Of a DNA stretch of 34,147 nt, positions 24,492 through 32,032 are shown piece after piece. Location of the stretch: NCBI RefSeq assembly GCF_001612965.1, contig NZ_BDBL01000066.1, positions 1-34,147 on the forward strand. Direction: 5' to 3'. The first letter of the stretch is position 1; each line of letters starts with the position of its first letter. Made by a program: the position numbers and the translations under genes. The notes below the pieces were generated by a model that was given only the letters and a program-made list of their open reading frames with translations, was not told the DNA's origin and made no database searches. The DNA comes from Nocardia kruczakiae NBRC 101016. Its GTDB lineage: Bacteria > Actinomycetota > Actinomycetes > Mycobacteriales > Mycobacteriaceae.

Positions 24492-24941
24492 ATGCCCACC
24501 CAACCGTTGACCCAGCAGAACTTCGAGCAGGTGATCGCGACCCATGCGATCGTGCTCGTCGACTTCTGGGCCTCCTGGTGCGGTTGGTGCACCCGCTTCG
24601 CCCCGATCTTCGCCGACTCCGCGGCCGCGCACCCGGAGATCGTGCACGCCACCGTCGACACCGAGGCGGAGCAGGCCCTCACCGCCGCCGCCCAGATCAG
24701 CAGCCTGCCGACCCTCGTCGCCTTCCGCGAGGGCCTGCTCGTGTACTCCAATCCGGGCTTCCAGACCGCCGCCCAGTTGGAAGAGGTCATCCAGCAGATC
24801 CGCTGGCTCGACATGGACGAGATGCGCCGCCAACTCGGCGCCCAGATCCCGGCGGTCACCCCGCCGGCCCCGCCCATGGCCCGCGCGGGAGCCGCCACCG
24901 GCCGCCCGAACTACGGCTGGCCGGGTCTGAGCCCAGGCTAG
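24492..24941 (+). CDS. Thioredoxin with CGWC active site and C-terminal tail
   Basis: A 149-residue thioredoxin-fold protein. The core covers residues 1-105, with V-D-F-W-A-S-W-C-G-W-C at 23-33 (active cysteines 30 and 33) and cis-proline in S-S-L-P-T-L. The redox motif is C-G-W-C, not the usual C-G-P-C, which should shift its redox potential. Residues 106-149 form a tail rich in proline, alanine and glycine, beyond the normal length of 105-110. It is cytoplasmic. A GGGAGGA ribosome site precedes the ATG. It converges on the cold-shock gene, with the two stop codons overlapping in CTAG. Confidence 0.9.
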   Translation: MPTQPLTQQNFEQVIATHAIVLVDFWASWCGWCTRFAPIFADSAAAHPEIVHATVDTEAEQALTAAAQISSLPTLVAFREGLLVYSNPGFQTAAQLEEVIQQIRWLDMDEMRRQLGAQIPAVTPPAPPMARAGAATGRPNYGWPGLSPG

Positions 24942-25189
24942 GCCCCGGCCGCGCTGTGATGATCGGCGCCGTCGACGCGGCGAACTCGGGTAGCGCGGTA
25001 TCGAAAACTGTCCTGCTGTGCGGGCTCGTAGTCGAACTCCACGCGCTCACCCGCCTCGAGCGATCGGAAACCTTCGCCCTCGATCGCGCTGAAATGCACC
25101 CAGGCGTCGCAGCCGTCCGGCAGTTCCGCCGCGGCTATCGCGCCCCAGCCCTTCTCCGGCCGGAAGAATTTCACGGTCCCGATCGTCAT
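24938..25189 (-). CDS. Cold-shock-domain protein
   Basis: An 83-residue single OB-fold protein. G-T-V-K-F-F at the N-terminus, the RNP1-like K-G-W-G-A-I-A near residues 13-19 and RNP2-like V-H-F-S-A-I near 31-36 show the cold-shock fold. RNP1 departs from the standard K-G-F-G-F-I, as in a subgroup of actinobacterial cold-shock-like proteins. It probably binds single-stranded RNA or DNA. Its stop codon overlaps that of the thioredoxin gene. The start is 12 bases downstream of the stop of the broken cysteine hydrolase gene, so it may be transcribed with it. Confidence 0.88.
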   Translation of the reverse strand: MTIGTVKFFRPEKGWGAIAAAELPDGCDAWVHFSAIEGEGFRSLEAGERVEFDYEPAQQDSFRYRATRVRRVDGADHHSAAGA

Positions 25190-25201
25190 CTCTCCATCGT
25201 G

Positions 25202-25806
25202 TCAGTCGATCAGGCTCGCGATCGTGGGAGCGACGCGTCCGAACAGGTCGCTGATCGTGGTCAGCGCCGCCGCGTGCACCGCCTCCGCCGACAAGGGGGT
25301 TCCGTCCGGGGCGGCCAGGGCGCGGGTGGCGCAGGCCTCGGCGACGACGGTGGGGTGGTAGCCGCGGATGAACGCGCCCTGCGCGGTGAACGCGACGCAC
25401 ATGTGGGTCATGAATCCGGCCAGGACCAGATCCGGGCCGGCAGTCGTGCGCCGCAGGATGTCGTGCAGGTCCGTCTCGTGGAAGGCATCGGGAAGGTCTT
25501 GACCACCACCGGTTCTCCCGCGACGGGAGCGACCTCGGCGATGATCGCCCCGATATCGGAGCCGACGTCGTAGGGGGTGCCGGGGCCGCCGTCGTTGACG
25601 ATGTGCACGACGGGGCGGTGCAGTGCACGGGCCGCGGCCAGCAGCCGGGCGCCGGCCGCGAGTGCCGCATCGGCCTCGGGAAGCCGCATCACCCCCTCGC
25701 GGTAGGTGTTCTGGAAATCGATCATGACGACCGTGGCATCGGCCAGGCGGGGCAGCTCGTCGTCGAGGCCGACGACCCGGCGCAGGGGAGTGGCGACGGC
25801 GGACAT
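25202..25806 (-). pseudogene. Cysteine hydrolase (isochorismatase family), frameshifted
   Basis: The gene reads as a normal isochorismatase-like hydrolase in two frames. From the ATG at 25806 the first frame gives Asp30 in V-M-I-D-F-Q-N-T and Lys103 in V-V-V-K-T-F-P. After the run of G at 25490-25492 the homology continues in another frame with D-A-F-H-E-T-D-L-H-D-I-L and the catalytic Cys in F-M-T-H-M-C-V. The span is 605 bases, one short of a 201-codon gene plus stop, so a single lost base explains it. It is either a recent inactivation or a sequencing error in a short G run. As written, the product lacks the catalytic cysteine. GAAGG lies upstream of the ATG. It lies downstream of a GlxA-type regulator, a common pairing. 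Confidence 0.85.
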
Positions 25807-25854
25807 GGTTACCTTCTTTCCTTGGGGGACAGGGTGTTTCGGACAGGGGTGAGC

Positions 25855-25882
25855 GCCGGACCGGGCAGGCGCCCGGTCCGGT
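25855..25882 (-). terminator. Strong hairpin after the first GlxA-type gene
   Basis: CCGGACCGGGC and GCCCGGTCCGG make a perfect 11-base stem with the four-base loop AGGC, extendable by one G-T pair. It begins about 14 bases after the regulator's stop codon, in the gap before the cysteine hydrolase start. It should separate the two minus-strand genes transcriptionally. There is no T-run, usual in this group. Confidence 0.75.
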
Positions 25883-25895
25883 CGTGGCGGGGAGA

Positions 25896-26879
25896 TCAGG
25901 CGGAGGTGCGGAATCGCCGGCGGTACGCGCCGGGGTTGGTGCCCAGCCGCCGCAGGAACGCCCGGTGCAGGGTCTCCACCGAGCCCAGTCCGGCGGACCG
26001 GGCAACGCGCGAGAGCGGGAAGTCGCTGGTTTCCAGTAACCGTCGCGCCGACTCGACGCGCGCGGCTTCGACGTAGGCGGCCACGGTGAGCCCCATCTCC
26101 TGCCGGAATACTCGCGCGAAATGCCTTTCGCTCAGGCACATTCGGTTCGCCAGAGCCGCGGCGGACAGATCGGCGTCGAGATTCTCCGCGATGTAGGTGC
26201 GCAGTTGTTCGATATCGCGGCGGGCCGGTGCCGGTCGGCTCAGCGGCACACTGAACTGACTCTGGCCGCCCTGCCGGCGCAGATAGACGACGAGTTGCCG
26301 GGCGACCGACAACGCCAGGTCCTCACCGTGGTCGTCGGCGACCAGTGCCATGCTGAGATCCAGGCAGGCGCTGATTCCCGCGCCGGTCCACACCCGGCCC
26401 GAGCGCACGAAGATCGGATCCGGATCCACCACGACCCGTGGATGGTCCGCGGCCAGCTGTCCGGCCGTCGACCAATGGGTGGTGGCCGTCCTCCCGTCCA
26501 GCAGTCCGGCGGCGGCCAGCAGATGCGCACCCTCACACACCGACGCGATCCGGCCGGTGCGCGGCGCGACCTCGCGCAGCCAGCGCACCACATCGTCGTC
26601 GATTCGCGCGACCGGGCCGGTCGGGGTCGGATCCACCGCGCCCGGCACGATGAGTGTGTCGATGCCCGTGCCGATGTCGTCGAAGGCCAGATCGGTGAGT
26701 ATCCGGACACCGGCCGAGGTACGCACCACACCTCGATCCGATCCGGCCAGTAACACCTCGTAGTCGGCGCTACCGCCGCTTTCCCGATTGGCTAGTGCGA
26801 ACACCTCCGCCGGCCCGGTGACGTCGAGCAGATCCACGTCCGGAAAGGCCGCGATAACCACACGATGCTTCGATGACAT
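25896..26879 (-). CDS. GlxA/FtrA-type AraC-family regulator (DJ-1/PfpI + HTH)
   Basis: A 327-residue regulator. Residues 5-190 form a DJ-1/PfpI-like sensor domain with a nucleophile-elbow cysteine (Cys115 in A-S-V-C-E-G-A-H) and the V-T-G-P-A-E-V-F segment. Residues about 225-327 form the double helix-turn-helix AraC domain, ending in L-G-S-V-E-T-L-H-R-A-F-L-R-R-L-G-T-N-P-G-A-Y-R-R-R-F. The start ATG at 26879 follows AGAGGATGGGAGGC. It lies between the MFS gene (60 bases upstream) and the hydrolase gene, and so may control either. Such regulators usually sense small amides, amino-acid derivatives or quaternary amines; the ligand here is unknown. Confidence 0.9.
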   Translation of the reverse strand: MSSKHRVVIAAFPDVDLLDVTGPAEVFALANRESGGSADYEVLLAGSDRGVVRTSAGVRILTDLAFDDIGTGIDTLIVPGAVDPTPTGPVARIDDDVVRWLREVAPRTGRIASVCEGAHLLAAAGLLDGRTATTHWSTAGQLAADHPRVVVDPDPIFVRSGRVWTGAGISACLDLSMALVADDHGEDLALSVARQLVVYLRRQGGQSQFSVPLSRPAPARRDIEQLRTYIAENLDADLSAAALANRMCLSERHFARVFRQEMGLTVAAYVEAARVESARRLLETSDFPLSRVARSAGLGSVETLHRAFLRRLGTNPGAYRRRFRTSA

Positions 26880-26939
26880 GCCTCCCATCCTCTGGGTTAC
26901 CGGGTAGCGATCGCAACGACGGATCACTGTCGGATCCGG

Positions 26940-28328
26940 TCATGTACGAGGACGGAACGCCCATCCGGCTCCCGCCGCCAGCAATCCCATGGCTGCCATA
27001 TAGAGCCAGCCGGCGCGGAAATCGGCGAGGTCGTAGCCCGCGGTGCGGCTGAGGATCGCGGTCAGCACGGCGACGCCGAGTGCCGACGCGGTCTGGCGCG
27101 CCATCATCAGCGTGCCCGAGCCCAGCGACAACTGATCCGGCGGCAGCAGCGACGAGGCGCCGAACAGCGGCGGTTGCAGCAGGGCCGTACTGATGCCCGC
27201 GAGCACGGCTCCCGGCAGGAAGACCAGCGGATACGATGCGCCGCAACCGCTCAGGGCGATCCACCACCCCGCGCCCGCCGCGATGGCGAGCCCACCCAGT
27301 GCGGCCGAGGCACGGGCGCCGATACGAGCGACGACGCGGCCGGACAGTGGTGACACCAGCAGGCAGCTGATCGGAATCGGTGCGATACCGAGGCTGGCTC
27401 GCAGTTCGGAGTAATGCCATTGCGCGGTGAGGTACAGGGTGCCCGAGAGCAAGAGAGCCGCGAAGGCCAGGTAGTAGCAGAACACGCCGAGGGTGGCGAT
27501 ACGAAACATGCTGTGCCGCAGCACTGCCGGACTCACCACCGGATCGGGGTGGTGGCGCACGTGGTAGGTGAACGCCGCCGCGAGAGCGATCGCTGCGGCC
27601 AGTGTGCCCAGTGTGGCCGCCGACCCGTATCCCCATGCCGCGCCCTGGACGAAGACGGTGGTCAGCGCCGCGGTGGCGCCGAGAATCAGTGCGGCGCCGA
27701 GCAGGTCGAGCCGGCGCCGCACGCGCGCCCGGATGTCGGGCAGCACCCGCGACCCGACAGCGAGCGCGGCCAGCGTGATCGGCACGTTCAGCCAGAAGAT
27801 CCACCGCCAGCCCCATTCGAGCAGCAGACCGCCGATCACCGGGCCGCTGCTGGCGCCCGCCGCGGCGATCGCGGTCCAGATGCCCATCACCGTCGGATGT
27901 TCTCGCACGTCGAAGGAGGGCAGCACCAGTCCGAGGCCGGTGGGAACCAGCAGCGCCGCCGCCGCGGCCTGCACGACCCGCGCGGCGATCAACACGATCA
28001 GTGTCGGCGCGACCGCGCAGCCGATCGACGCGACGCCGAAAAGCGTGATCCCGATGAGGAATCCACGCCGGCGCCCGGTGTCGTCGGCGAGACGGCCCGC
28101 GGGGACCAGCAACGCGGCCATCACGATGGTGTAGGCGTTGAGCACCCAGGACACCGTGTTCGGGGAGGCGCCGGCGAACGAGGTCTGCAGGGTCGGGAAG
28201 GCGACGGTGACCGCGAAGAGGTCGAGGATCGCGAGAAATTGCGCGACGCTCGCCACCGCCAGAACCCGCCACCGCCGCGGCGATTCGGTGAGCGGCGCAT
28301 CCGCGCGAGCATTGGCCGTAAGAGTCAT
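26940..28328 (-). CDS. MFS drug exporter, DHA2 (14-helix) type
   Basis: A 462-residue major facilitator with about 14 hydrophobic segments. The conserved G-R-L-A-D-D-T-G-R-R-R (loop 2-3, motif A) is near residues 78-88, L-D-x-x-x-V-x-x-A-x-P near the first helix, and G-P-x-I-G-G-L-L near 160-168. DHA2 proteins export drugs or metabolites using the proton gradient. The gene is divergent from the second GlxA-type regulator across 71 bases and is followed on the same strand by the first one. Regulation by either is likely. The exported compound is unknown. Confidence 0.9.
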   Translation of the reverse strand: MTLTANARADAPLTESPRRWRVLAVASVAQFLAILDLFAVTVAFPTLQTSFAGASPNTVSWVLNAYTIVMAALLVPAGRLADDTGRRRGFLIGITLFGVASIGCAVAPTLIVLIAARVVQAAAAALLVPTGLGLVLPSFDVREHPTVMGIWTAIAAAGASSGPVIGGLLLEWGWRWIFWLNVPITLAALAVGSRVLPDIRARVRRRLDLLGAALILGATAALTTVFVQGAAWGYGSAATLGTLAAAIALAAAFTYHVRHHPDPVVSPAVLRHSMFRIATLGVFCYYLAFAALLLSGTLYLTAQWHYSELRASLGIAPIPISCLLVSPLSGRVVARIGARASAALGGLAIAAGAGWWIALSGCGASYPLVFLPGAVLAGISTALLQPPLFGASSLLPPDQLSLGSGTLMMARQTASALGVAVLTAILSRTAGYDLADFRAGWLYMAAMGLLAAGAGWAFRPRT

Positions 28329-28364
28329 GAATGCAACTATTCAGCCGCCGGATCGCGAGATCGA

Positions 28365-28393
28365 GTGGCAGAAGAGCCAATATGCGCTAGATT
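28365..28393 (+). promoter_or_regulatory. Leaderless promoter of the second GlxA-type gene
   Basis: GTGGCA (28365-28370, four of six -35 matches) and TAGATT (28388-28393, TANNNT) are 17 bases apart. The ATG follows the -10 box after only six bases and no ribosome site is present, so the mRNA probably begins at the start codon. Confidence 0.5.
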
Positions 28394-28399
28394 TCTGAC

Positions 28400-29422
28400 A
28401 TGACTGCGGACACGGTATGCGAATCCCGACAACCCGGAACGGTGGCGGTCGCGGTGGCGCCGGGCCAGCCGGTGTTCGAGGTCGCGATCCCGTACCAGGT
28501 GTTCTTCGAACCGCCGCCGGGGATCGATGCCGAGAACTGGTATCGGCTGCGGCTGTGCGGCCCTCGCGGCACCCGGCACGCGACGCTGCGCGATCCGTTC
28601 GTCACGCTGACCGATTACGACTACGACGATCTGATCGCCGCCGACACCGTCGTCGTGCCCGCGACCCCGAATGTGCGCGAGGATCCGCCCGCCGAACTGG
28701 TGGCGGCGGTGCGGGCGGCCTACGAGGCGGGAGCGCGCATCGCGGCATTGTGTTCGGGCGCTTTCGTTCTCGCGGCGGCCGGCCTGCTCGACGGCCGCCG
28801 CATGACCACGCATTGGAAACATGTCCCGACGCTGCTGGAACGGTATCCACACCTCGATGTCGACGCGAGCGTCCTCTACATCGACGACGGGCGGATCCTC
28901 ACCAGTGCGGGAACCATGGCCGGGATGGATCTGTGTATCCACCTGATCCGCAAAGACCTCGGTTCCCACGTCGCCAATGCCGCGGCGCGCGGGCTGGTGG
29001 TGCCGCCGCACCGCGCGGGCGGGCAGGCGCAGTATCTGCGGAATCCGGTGCCGCTCGACGCCGCCGATCCCGGCGTGGCCGCGACCCTGCAGTGGGCGCT
29101 CACCCGGCTCGACACCGTGCTGACCGTCGGCGACCTGGCCCGCCACAGCGGACTCAGCGAGCGGACCCTGGCCCGCCGGTTCCATGCCGAACTCGGTACG
29201 ACACCACTGCGCTGGCTGCTCACCCAGCGCATCATCCGGGCCCGGGAGTTGCTGGAAACCACCGACTTCGCCGTCGACGTGGTGGCCGAACGCTGTGGCC
29301 TCGGCAGTGCGGCGAATCTGCGCGCCCACTTCGGCCGCGAGGTGGGTGTGTCACCGAGCGAATACCGTCGCTCGCACCGGAGCAATCGGCACGAGGTGGT
29401 CGTCGCGGCGGAACACGCGTAG
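28400..29422 (+). CDS. GlxA/FtrA-type AraC-family regulator, second copy
   Basis: A 340-residue protein with the same two-domain plan as the one at 25896-26879. It has a DJ-1/PfpI-like domain with Cys118 in A-A-L-C-S-G-A-F, followed by G-L-L-D-G-R-R-M-T-T-H-W-K-H, and an AraC helix-turn-helix domain over about residues 225-325. The start is probably leaderless. It is divergent from the DHA2 exporter gene, the normal position for a local activator, and converges on the delta4-(5alpha)-dehydrogenase-like gene. The two GlxA proteins are only moderately alike outside the family motifs, so a recent duplication is unlikely. Confidence 0.9.
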   Translation: MTADTVCESRQPGTVAVAVAPGQPVFEVAIPYQVFFEPPPGIDAENWYRLRLCGPRGTRHATLRDPFVTLTDYDYDDLIAADTVVVPATPNVREDPPAELVAAVRAAYEAGARIAALCSGAFVLAAAGLLDGRRMTTHWKHVPTLLERYPHLDVDASVLYIDDGRILTSAGTMAGMDLCIHLIRKDLGSHVANAAARGLVVPPHRAGGQAQYLRNPVPLDAADPGVAATLQWALTRLDTVLTVGDLARHSGLSERTLARRFHAELGTTPLRWLLTQRIIRARELLETTDFAVDVVAERCGLGSAANLRAHFGREVGVSPSEYRRSHRSNRHEVVVAAEHA

Positions 29423-29447
29423 ACCGGCGCGGCGACAGGCGCCGGTC
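29422..29447. terminator. Hairpin between convergent genes
   Basis: GACCGGCGC and GCGCCGGTC form a perfect nine-base stem with an eight-base loop. It begins at the last base of the regulator stop codon and ends 12 bases before the flavoprotein stop. Probable bidirectional terminator without a T-run. Confidence 0.65.
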
Positions 29448-29459
29448 CGTCGCCGGCGA

Positions 29460-30935
29460 CTAACCCTGTGCCGCAGTGACTCCCGCGCGCCGGCCGAAGA
29501 ACGTTCCGTCGCCGAGCGACGTCCCGCTGATATAGCCCTGTCCGTGCAGATTGACCGCCGCCCGACCGGCGGCGAACAGTCCGGGCATGACGGCACCATC
29601 GATATCCAGGACCCGGCCGTGCGCGTCGGTGTGCAGTCCGCCGAGCGTGAACACCGACGCGCCGGTGCCGCGGCGGTCGCCGGCTTCGGCGGGCGGGCGA
29701 ATCCCGGCCCGCACATCGATGGCCGCCAGCGGGGTACGCAGCGGGCGTAACCACCGCGCCGCCTTGTGCTGATCGGGATCCGTTCCGGCGGCGGAGAATT
29801 CGTTGTAGCGATGCAGCGTCGCGGCCAGCGCGCCCGGCGGCAGGCCCATCGCCGCGCCGAGTTCGTCGGCTGTTTCGGCCATATGGGTCGGCTGCACACC
29901 CCAGCGTTGTTCTTCCGGCACGGCCTCGAACGCGTCCTCGTCGACCACCACCCACACGTGCATGCCCTGCGTGAACAGCGCCGCCTGGCCGATGCGGCCC
30001 GGGTAGGTGTCCTCGTTGACGAAGCGCTGTCCCTTGTCGTTCACCAGAATTCCGCGCGCGGCCAAGCCGGGAATCAGGGAGATTCCCACCTGCCCCGTCG
30101 ACATGTGCCGCACCGCCGCACCCGCCGCCTGGGCCATCCGGATACCGCTGCCGTCGTCGGTACCGGCGCTGACCTTGGTATGGCCGAGCAGCAGCGGGGC
30201 GTGCGCGGCGAGCATCTCGTCGTTGTCGACGAACCCGCCCGTGGTGAGGACACAGCCGCGCCGGACTCGAATCGTCAGCTCCCGGCCGTACTGCCGGCCG
30301 ACCACGCCGGTGACGGCGCCGTCGCCGGCGAGGATCAGCGCGGTGGCGGCGGTGTCGAAAAGTGTTGTCACACCAGTCGATTCGGTCGCGGCGGTGAGGC
30401 ACTGCATCAGCAGGCGGCCACCGAAGTCGTTGGCGGTGGGCCGATGTCCGCGCGGGGCGGGGCGGGCGATCTCGGTGAAGGGCCAGCTGTTCTCACCGAG
30501 CCACATCAGGCCGTCGTCGGTGGGCGGCACCCAGGCCGGGGCATCCCACAGCGACGGTTTGAACGGTACGCCGCGGTCGACCAGCCAGTGGAAATGCTCG
30601 ACGCTGTGCTCGCAGTAGTCGGCGATCTTCGCGGTGTCGGCGCCGGGACCGAGGGCGGCGGTCAGGTAGGCGGCCATGTCGGCGGGGGTGTCGTCGAATC
30701 CGCAGGCGGTTTGGATCGGGGTGCCGCCGCCGAGGTAGATCTCACCGCCCGACATCGCCGACGAGCCGCCCGGACCGCCCGCACGATCGAGCACCAGCAC
30801 CTGGGCGCCCGTGCGCGCGGCCTCGAATGCCGCTGCGGCCCCGGCACATCCGTAGCCGACGACCAGTACGTCGGTATCCAGGTCGTAGTGGGTGATCTCG
30901 GTCGACGAGCGTGGCGTCACCGAATGAACCGGCAT
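29460..30935 (-). CDS. 3-ketosteroid delta4-(5alpha)-dehydrogenase-like flavoprotein
   Basis: A 491-residue FAD enzyme. V-L-V-V-G-Y-G-C-A-G-A at 23-33 is the dinucleotide-binding motif, and G-G-S-S-A-M-S-G-G-E-I-Y at 56-67 contacts FAD. Y-I-S-G in G-Q-G-Y-I-S-G-T-S-L-G-D gives Tyr468 and Ser470, and Tyr311 lies in N-E-D-T-Y-P-G-R. As I recall, the Rhodococcus jostii delta4-(5alpha)-KSTD uses Tyr319, Tyr466 and Ser468, the same spacing within a few residues. It lacks the Tyr-x3-Gly pair of delta1-KstD. Expected reaction: desaturation of 5alpha-3-ketosteroids to delta4-3-ketosteroids. GGAGAGG precedes the ATG. A 15-base hairpin lies directly upstream of the ribosome site. Confidence 0.8.
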   Translation of the reverse strand: MPVHSVTPRSSTEITHYDLDTDVLVVGYGCAGAAAAFEAARTGAQVLVLDRAGGPGGSSAMSGGEIYLGGGTPIQTACGFDDTPADMAAYLTAALGPGADTAKIADYCEHSVEHFHWLVDRGVPFKPSLWDAPAWVPPTDDGLMWLGENSWPFTEIARPAPRGHRPTANDFGGRLLMQCLTAATESTGVTTLFDTAATALILAGDGAVTGVVGRQYGRELTIRVRRGCVLTTGGFVDNDEMLAAHAPLLLGHTKVSAGTDDGSGIRMAQAAGAAVRHMSTGQVGISLIPGLAARGILVNDKGQRFVNEDTYPGRIGQAALFTQGMHVWVVVDEDAFEAVPEEQRWGVQPTHMAETADELGAAMGLPPGALAATLHRYNEFSAAGTDPDQHKAARWLRPLRTPLAAIDVRAGIRPPAEAGDRRGTGASVFTLGGLHTDAHGRVLDIDGAVMPGLFAAGRAAVNLHGQGYISGTSLGDGTFFGRRAGVTAAQG

Positions 30936-30952
30936 GGTCTGCCTCTCCTCGG

Positions 30953-30988
30953 CGGCACGCCGCGCTCGACGGTGAGCGCGGCGTGCCG
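30953..30988 (-). terminator. 15-base-pair perfect hairpin between the phosphatase and flavoprotein genes
   Basis: CGGCACGCCGCGCTC pairs perfectly with GAGCGCGGCGTGCCG across the loop GACGGT. On the minus strand it starts 21 bases after the phosphatase stop and ends 17 bases before the flavoprotein ATG, just before its ribosome site. Most simply it is the phosphatase terminator. Its position also allows it to act as an attenuator or a leader hairpin for the flavoprotein gene. Confidence 0.8.
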
Positions 30989-31009
30989 GTGGTCGGATGC
31001 GGGGTGGGC

Positions 31010-31942
31010 TCAGCGGCCCGGCTTGTCCAGCAACTTGGCCTTCAGGGCGTCGACCGTCGCGGCGTCCACACCCAGGCCGTCGGACAGGAATCGATCGAAG
31101 GATCCGTACGACTGGCGGACCTGGTCGAAGGAGGCGTCCAGATAATCGGCCTGCACGCCCAGAATCGGCGCGAACAGCGACGGATCGGTGACCAGGCCGC
31201 GCTGCACCAGCGCGTCCATCTGCGCCTTGTTGCTCGCGGCCAGATAGTCGTTGGACGCCAGATAATCCTTGTAGATCTGACCCTTGGGCACATCCAGGGC
31301 CGACATCAGGATCGCCGTCATCCAGCCGGTGCGGTCCTTACCCGAAGTGCAGTGGTAGAGCACCGCATTCGGGGAACTCGCGATCTCCTTCAGCGCCGCG
31401 GAGAACTGCGCCCGCGCCGCACCGTCGGTGACCAGCCAGCGGTAGTAGTCGCGCATGATCTGCGCGGCCTTCCCGTCGCCGAGCTTGTCCTGCTGAACCT
31501 GCGGGCCGCCGGCGATGGTGCTCGACACCATGACATAGAAGTCGTTGTTCGGATCCCAGATCGACTGCGCGCTGTAGGGAATCGACGAGGGCAGCTGATC
31601 CGGGGCGGCCTTCATCTCGTTCGGGCTCCGGAAGTCGATGGCCTTGCCGATCTGCAGCGACGCCAGCTTCTGCTGATCGGCGGGCGTCAGCCGGTTGAGC
31701 GCATCGGAGCGGTAGACCAGGCCGAACCGGATCTTCCCGCCGCCGTGCTGTGTCGGATAACCACCGATATCGCGGGCGTTGGGAGCGGAAATACCCAGGG
31801 ACTGTTGCTGATCCGACGTGGCCGGCGCGGTATGGACCAGTGGTGGTGCGGCGAATGCCGGGGTGGTCGCGGCGGGCAGGACGGCGATGAGCGCGGCGGC
31901 CAGACCGGCCACCGACCCCCGCAGGACATGCGAAATCGGCAC
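31010..31942 (-). CDS. Exported PtpB-like tyrosine phosphatase
   Basis: A 310-residue phosphatase with a Sec signal: basic start, hydrophobic stretch at residues 10-24, and probable cleavage after A-F-A near residue 31. The mature protein is Tyr_phosphatase3 family. N-A-R-D-I-G-G is at 55-61, and the signature H-C-T-S-G-K-D-R-T-G at 197-206 gives Cys198 and Arg204. The start is GTG at 31942, with AAAGGA about nine bases upstream. Unlike the cytoplasmic homologue at 23387-24169 this one is made for export, so it could act on cell-envelope or host phosphoproteins or phospholipids. It lies downstream of the epimerase/PEP-utilising gene and ends at a strong hairpin. Confidence 0.92.
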   Translation of the reverse strand: MPISHVLRGSVAGLAAALIAVLPAATTPAFAAPPLVHTAPATSDQQQSLGISAPNARDIGGYPTQHGGGKIRFGLVYRSDALNRLTPADQQKLASLQIGKAIDFRSPNEMKAAPDQLPSSIPYSAQSIWDPNNDFYVMVSSTIAGGPQVQQDKLGDGKAAQIMRDYYRWLVTDGAARAQFSAALKEIASSPNAVLYHCTSGKDRTGWMTAILMSALDVPKGQIYKDYLASNDYLAASNKAQMDALVQRGLVTDPSLFAPILGVQADYLDASFDQVRQSYGSFDRFLSDGLGVDAATVDALKAKLLDKPGR

Positions 31943-31962
31943 GGTGGTGTTCCTTTCCTCGA

Positions 31963-31986
31963 GGTCCGCCGGATCGACGACGGACC
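31963..31986 (-). terminator. Weak hairpin after the PEP-utilising gene
   Basis: GGTCCG and CGGACC pair as a six-base stem around 12 bases, in the 90-base gap between the PEP-utilising gene's stop and the phosphatase start. It might end the upstream transcript, but the stem is short. Confidence 0.3.
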
Positions 31987-32032
31987 ACGTCTGAGCCGCG
32001 GAGACATTCGCGCGGCGTCGAATCGGCGAGCC

